In this document: positions 61,459 to 64,000 of the stretch, in pieces
Layout: every line of letters starts with the position of its first letter
How positions within the stretch are numbered: the first letter of the stretch is position 1
Source of the DNA: Candidatus Kryptoniota bacterium
GTDB taxonomy: Bacteria; Bacteroidota; Ignavibacteria; Kryptoniales; Kryptoniaceae
Direction of reading: 5' to 3'
NCBI GenBank assembly: GCA_938074445.1
Contig: CALJEK010000031.1
Span: forward strand, 47,204 to 111,203
Length of the DNA stretch: 64,000 nt
Program-made: the position numbers and the translations under genes
The notes under the pieces: model-generated
What the model was told of the DNA's origin: nothing
Databases searched by the model: none
What the model saw: only the letters and a program-made list of their open reading frames with translations

Positions 61459-62313
61459 TTATCTGAATAGCGCGAGCACCCCTTGTGGAGATGCGTTCGC
61501 TTGAGCGAGCTGTGCAGTTGCGGTCTGCTGAAGTATCATAAGTTTAGCGACCTCAACTTGCTCTTTCGCAATGTCGGCGTCGAATATTCTGCTTGCAGCT
61601 GCTTCTGTATTCGTCATTGATACAACTAAATTCGCCTCCTTGACATCAAGACGGTTGATCAAAGAGCCAACATACTGCAATTGCTGGGTCACCGTTCTGA
61701 TTGCGTTGTCAACAGTTGTAATAAATGAACTTGTTAAATCGGTTGTTGCAACGACCGTTGCTGGCGAAGCCACTATAAGCGACCTGTCAACAACTATAGT
61801 AAATGAAACAGTAAGCGTATCCCCGGCGTCACTTCCAACTTGAAAAGCTCTTCCACTACTCCATGCACCACCACCTGCTGAATCTTGAAGCAATTGCATT
61901 CCATTGAACTTCGTTTGCCTTACAATGTCATCAATTTCGGCAAGGTAATCATTAATCTGAGTTGCGATCGCTTGCAGTTCATCATCGCTTAAGCCACCGT
62001 TCACAGCTCTTGTTGCTTGCTCTTTAATTGAAACAAGCAAATCATTAATTTTTTGCAATCCACCTTCAGCGATTGAAAGGACATTTTTAGCGTCGCCGAC
62101 ATTATTTATTGCCTGAGCAAGCCCACGGCTTCTTGCCTGCAATTTTTTAGCAATCGTGTACCCTGATGGGTCATCGGCGACCGAGTTAATCTTCTTACCC
62201 GTGGCAAGACGGAGTTGATGAACGCCAAGCTCGCGATTGATGTCATTAAGGGCATTATAGGCGTTCATCGCTGCAATGTTAGTGTTGATGCGTGTTCCCT
62301 GTGAGAATGCCAT
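61459..62313 (-). CDS. fliC: Flagellin
   Basis: The start is set at the ATG at 62313, preceded by AAGGAGG; the longer frame to 62364 reads through the leader hairpin. The product, 284 residues, has the conserved N-terminal D0/D1 (RINTNIAAMNAYNALNDINRELGVHQLRLATGKKINSVADDPSGYTIAKKL) and C-terminal D1/D0 (NTEAAASRIFDADIAKEQVEVAKLMILQQTATAQLAQANASPQGVLALF). Only about 70 residues lie between them, so the filament surface domain is small. Only one flagellin gene is seen. Confidence 0.97.
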   Translation of the reverse strand: MAFSQGTRINTNIAAMNAYNALNDINRELGVHQLRLATGKKINSVADDPSGYTIAKKLQARSRGLAQAINNVGDAKNVLSIAEGGLQKINDLLVSIKEQATRAVNGGLSDDELQAIATQINDYLAEIDDIVRQTKFNGMQLLQDSAGGGAWSSGRAFQVGSDAGDTLTVSFTIVVDRSLIVASPATVVATTDLTSSFITTVDNAIRTVTQQLQYVGSLINRLDVKEANLVVSMTNTEAAASRIFDADIAKEQVEVAKLMILQQTATAQLAQANASPQGVLALFR

Positions 62314-62352
62314 AGCTAATAACCTCCTTGTTTTTGTTTGTTTTACATTTAC

Positions 62353-62370
62353 CGGGACATCCATGTCCCG
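62353..62370 (-). promoter_or_regulatory. CsrA-binding hairpin in the flagellin leader
   Basis: On the minus strand CGGGACAT GG ATGTCCCG folds into an 8-bp hairpin with GGA at its tip. ACATGGATGT matches the CsrA high-affinity consensus RUACARGGAUGU at 10 of 12 bases. A second GGA lies in the ribosome-binding site (62325-62327), 35 bases away, the bipartite layout used by CsrA to repress flagellin in Bacillus. Confidence 0.7.
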
Positions 62371-62386
62371 ATGTTTTCACATTTAT

Positions 62387-62414
62387 TTATCGGGTATTCC
62401 CCCGAATTACTTTA
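62387..62414 (-). promoter_or_regulatory. Sigma-28 (FliA) promoter of flagellin
   Basis: On the minus strand TAAA, 16 bp, CCCGATAA, versus the consensus TAAA-N15-GCCGATAA. The transcript would start near 62380, giving a leader of about 67 bases. Confidence 0.75.
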
Positions 62415-62423
62415 ATCCATAAC

Positions 62424-62450
62424 TAAAGAAGACAAAATTTATTCCGATAA
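62424..62450 (+). promoter_or_regulatory. Sigma-28 (FliA) promoter of the TPR glycosyltransferase gene
   Basis: TAAA, 15 bp, TCCGATAA: correct spacing and one mismatch from the consensus. It ends 32 bp before the start codon and is divergent from the flagellin promoter, only 9 bp away from it. Confidence 0.75.
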
Positions 62451-62482
62451 TTTTTTAAAAAACAAAAAAGATAAGTTTTGCA

Positions 62483-64000
62483 ATGCCCAAACTTTCACTT
62501 TGTATGATTGTCAAAAACGAGGAAAAATTTCTCGCTGGGTGCCTTGAAAGCGTAAAAAACATCGTCGATGAAATAATAATTGTCGACACGGGATCAACGG
62601 ATAAAACAATCGAAATTGCTAATTCTTACAATGCAAAAGTTATCTCTCTTGAATGGAAAAATGATTTCTCACAGGCGCGGAATGAATCAATAAAACATGC
62701 AACGGGTGATTGGATTTTCATTCTTGATGCAGATGAAAGGTTGGACCCGGGACAAGAGACAAAAATTAAAAAATACCTAAGGTTAAATTTTGAAGGCTTC
62801 TATGTTAGAATAATCAGCGCAGATAAAAACGGAAAGCTCTATGCCACTGAATATCCAAGATTATTTAGAAAAATGGAGGGTATAAAGTTTGAAAGAAAAA
62901 TTCACGAGCAGATTTCTCCTTCAATTTTAAAAATCGGAGGCAAACTTGTTAAAACAGACATCACAATCACGCACCTTGGATATGGTCTTGACAATGAAAC
63001 TATGCGAAAAAAATATGAAAGGAATTTGCAAATTTTACTTGAAGAACTTGAAGAAAACCCAGATGATGCATACGCTTGTTATCACATTGGAACAACGAAA
63101 ATTTTAATGGGGGAGCAAGAAGAAGGAATTGAATACCTTAAAAAAGCCATTTTAATTCCGCCTGAAAAATCAAACATAAACGACTCACTTCGCGCATTGA
63201 TATACAATATTTTTGGAAATTATGAATTTCAAAGGGGTAATTTCTCTCAAGCTCTTAACCAGTTCACCGAATCCATAAAACTTGCACCATTTCAAGTAAG
63301 CTCATACTATAATATCGGGCTTGTGTATCTGAAAGATTCAAACTTTATCCTTGCCAAAAACTCTTTTGAAAAGGCGCTAAAAAATCTCCATCACATTTTA
63401 AAGGGGAAACCTTCTGATCTCACCATTGAAACTTTCATTGAGCCGGAAGATATTTACCTAAAATTGGCGATATGCTATTTTAAACTCGGGAACCTACGCA
63501 AATTAAATGAAACCTTGATCAAAATCTTGCCGAACGAAAAATTTTACGAAGCATTTTTAATGTCTCTTGTTGAAGAATATAGAAAGGGGGACAAAAACGC
63601 GATACAAATTATAAAACGCATCTCAAACTTAAAGCCTTCATTTTTAGTTTTCAAAATTTTATCAGGGATTTATCAGATTGAAGGCGAACTTGAAAAGGCT
63701 GTTGAAAATTTAAGAGATGCGCTTAAATTTAAAGATGATGATGAGATACGCTATAACCTTGGAACCTGTCTAATTGGGTTGAGAAGGTTTGGTGAGTCAA
63801 TCGAGGTTTTAGAGGATTTCCTAAGTCGACAAAATTCCCAATTTTTTGAAAATGCCCTCAAAGTTCTGGCGCTCTCATATATCGGTGAAGGTAACTTCCA
63901 CAATGCTCTCAATTGTTATAAACTTATACTTGAACGAAATCCCACAGATGAAACTACAAAATTGAAGATAGATTCAATTACTCAAAGGCTTGTTAACTTG
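62483..64000 (+). CDS. TPR-containing glycosyltransferase (family 2), 3' end outside window
   Basis: The frame is open from the ATG at 62483 to the last base (506 codons) with no stop, so the gene is cut by the window edge. Residues 1 to about 95 form a GT-A domain: LSLCMIVKNEEKFLAGCLESV, IIVDTGSTDKTIEIA and ILDADER, with the metal-binding Asp residues. From about residue 185 the protein is tetratricopeptide repeats (AYACYHIGTTKILMGEQEEGIEYLKKAI and others). Enzymes of this layout glycosylate proteins or peptides. Its sigma-28 promoter and head-to-head position with flagellin suggest that flagellin is the acceptor. Confidence 0.85.
   Translation, partial: MPKLSLCMIVKNEEKFLAGCLESVKNIVDEIIIVDTGSTDKTIEIANSYNAKVISLEWKNDFSQARNESIKHATGDWIFILDADERLDPGQETKIKKYLRLNFEGFYVRIISADKNGKLYATEYPRLFRKMEGIKFERKIHEQISPSILKIGGKLVKTDITITHLGYGLDNETMRKKYERNLQILLEELEENPDDAYACYHIGTTKILMGEQEEGIEYLKKAILIPPEKSNINDSLRALIYNIFGNYEFQRGNFSQALNQFTESIKLAPFQVSSYYNIGLVYLKDSNFILAKNSFEKALKNLHHILKGKPSDLTIETFIEPEDIYLKLAICYFKLGNLRKLNETLIKILPNEKFYEAFLMSLVEEYRKGDKNAIQIIKRISNLKPSFLVFKILSGIYQIEGELEKAVENLRDALKFKDDDEIRYNLGTCLIGLRRFGESIEVLEDFLSRQNSQFFENALKVLALSYIGEGNFHNALNCYKLILERNPTDETTKLKIDSITQRLVNL

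Overview
The window is about 64 kb of AT-rich, tightly packed chromosomal DNA from a flagellated Gram-negative bacterium. An outer membrane is shown by FlgH/FlgI rings, several beta-barrel proteins, lipoproteins and RlpA. A PorQ homologue (type IX secretion) points to the Bacteroidota/FCB group. The readable housekeeping promoters look like ordinary TTGNNN-N17-TATNTT boxes rather than the Bacteroidetes TTTG/TAnnTTTG type. Together with a full flagellar set, a CHASE2 sigma-54 activator and ferredoxin-dependent KorAB, this suggests an Ignavibacteria/Kryptonia-like lineage, possibly thermophilic. That placement is inference. No insertion sequence, prophage, CRISPR array or rRNA was found.

Layout. 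1-5741: end of tyrA, a P-loop kinase, a duplicated membrane protein, two TPM-domain genes and malic enzyme. 5908-13573: a CHASE2-sensing sigma-54 activator followed by an envelope cluster (a lipoprotein gene broken by an 11-bp tandem duplication, a second lipoprotein, a beta-barrel/transglutaminase fusion, a FecR-like protein) and a cupin. 13574-29194 (minus): about 20 flagellar genes in one tight run from flhF to csrA. 29533-32517: a Wzc-type tyrosine kinase and a NusG-like antiterminator. 32520-40378: membrane and cell-wall genes, tRNA-Val and the guaA run. 40512-44900: aldo/keto reductase, KorAB and CcdA. 44963-48935: prs-rplY-pth-rpsF-ssb-rpsR-rplI behind tRNA-Gln. 49246-52406: PorQ, flavin reductase and RqcH. 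52505-52680: a candidate sigma-54-driven small RNA. 52656-58525: cell-wall/envelope operon alr-manC-rlpA-S66 peptidase-barrel-RsbW-like. 58669-62313: flagellar filament operon. 62483-64000: a TPR glycosyltransferase running off the end.

How the parts fit. Late flagellar control is readable: fliA and flgM are both present, two divergent sigma-28 promoters sit between flagellin and the glycosyltransferase (suggesting the latter modifies the filament), and the flagellin leader carries a textbook CsrA hairpin while csrA-fliW ends the main flagellar operon.

The most unusual object is the short plus-strand unit at 52505-52680: a consensus -24/-12 promoter, four 12-nt GCACCT repeats, a loop showing AGCACCTCC (complementary to Shine-Dalgarno sequences) and a strong terminator, with no convincing protein. 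A second AGCACCTCC loop precedes the terminator of the filament operon. The ribosome-binding site of the NusG-like antiterminator (GGAGGTGCT) is a perfect complement. This suggests an SD-masking RNA circuit linking sigma-54, motility and surface polysaccharide; the link is a hypothesis.
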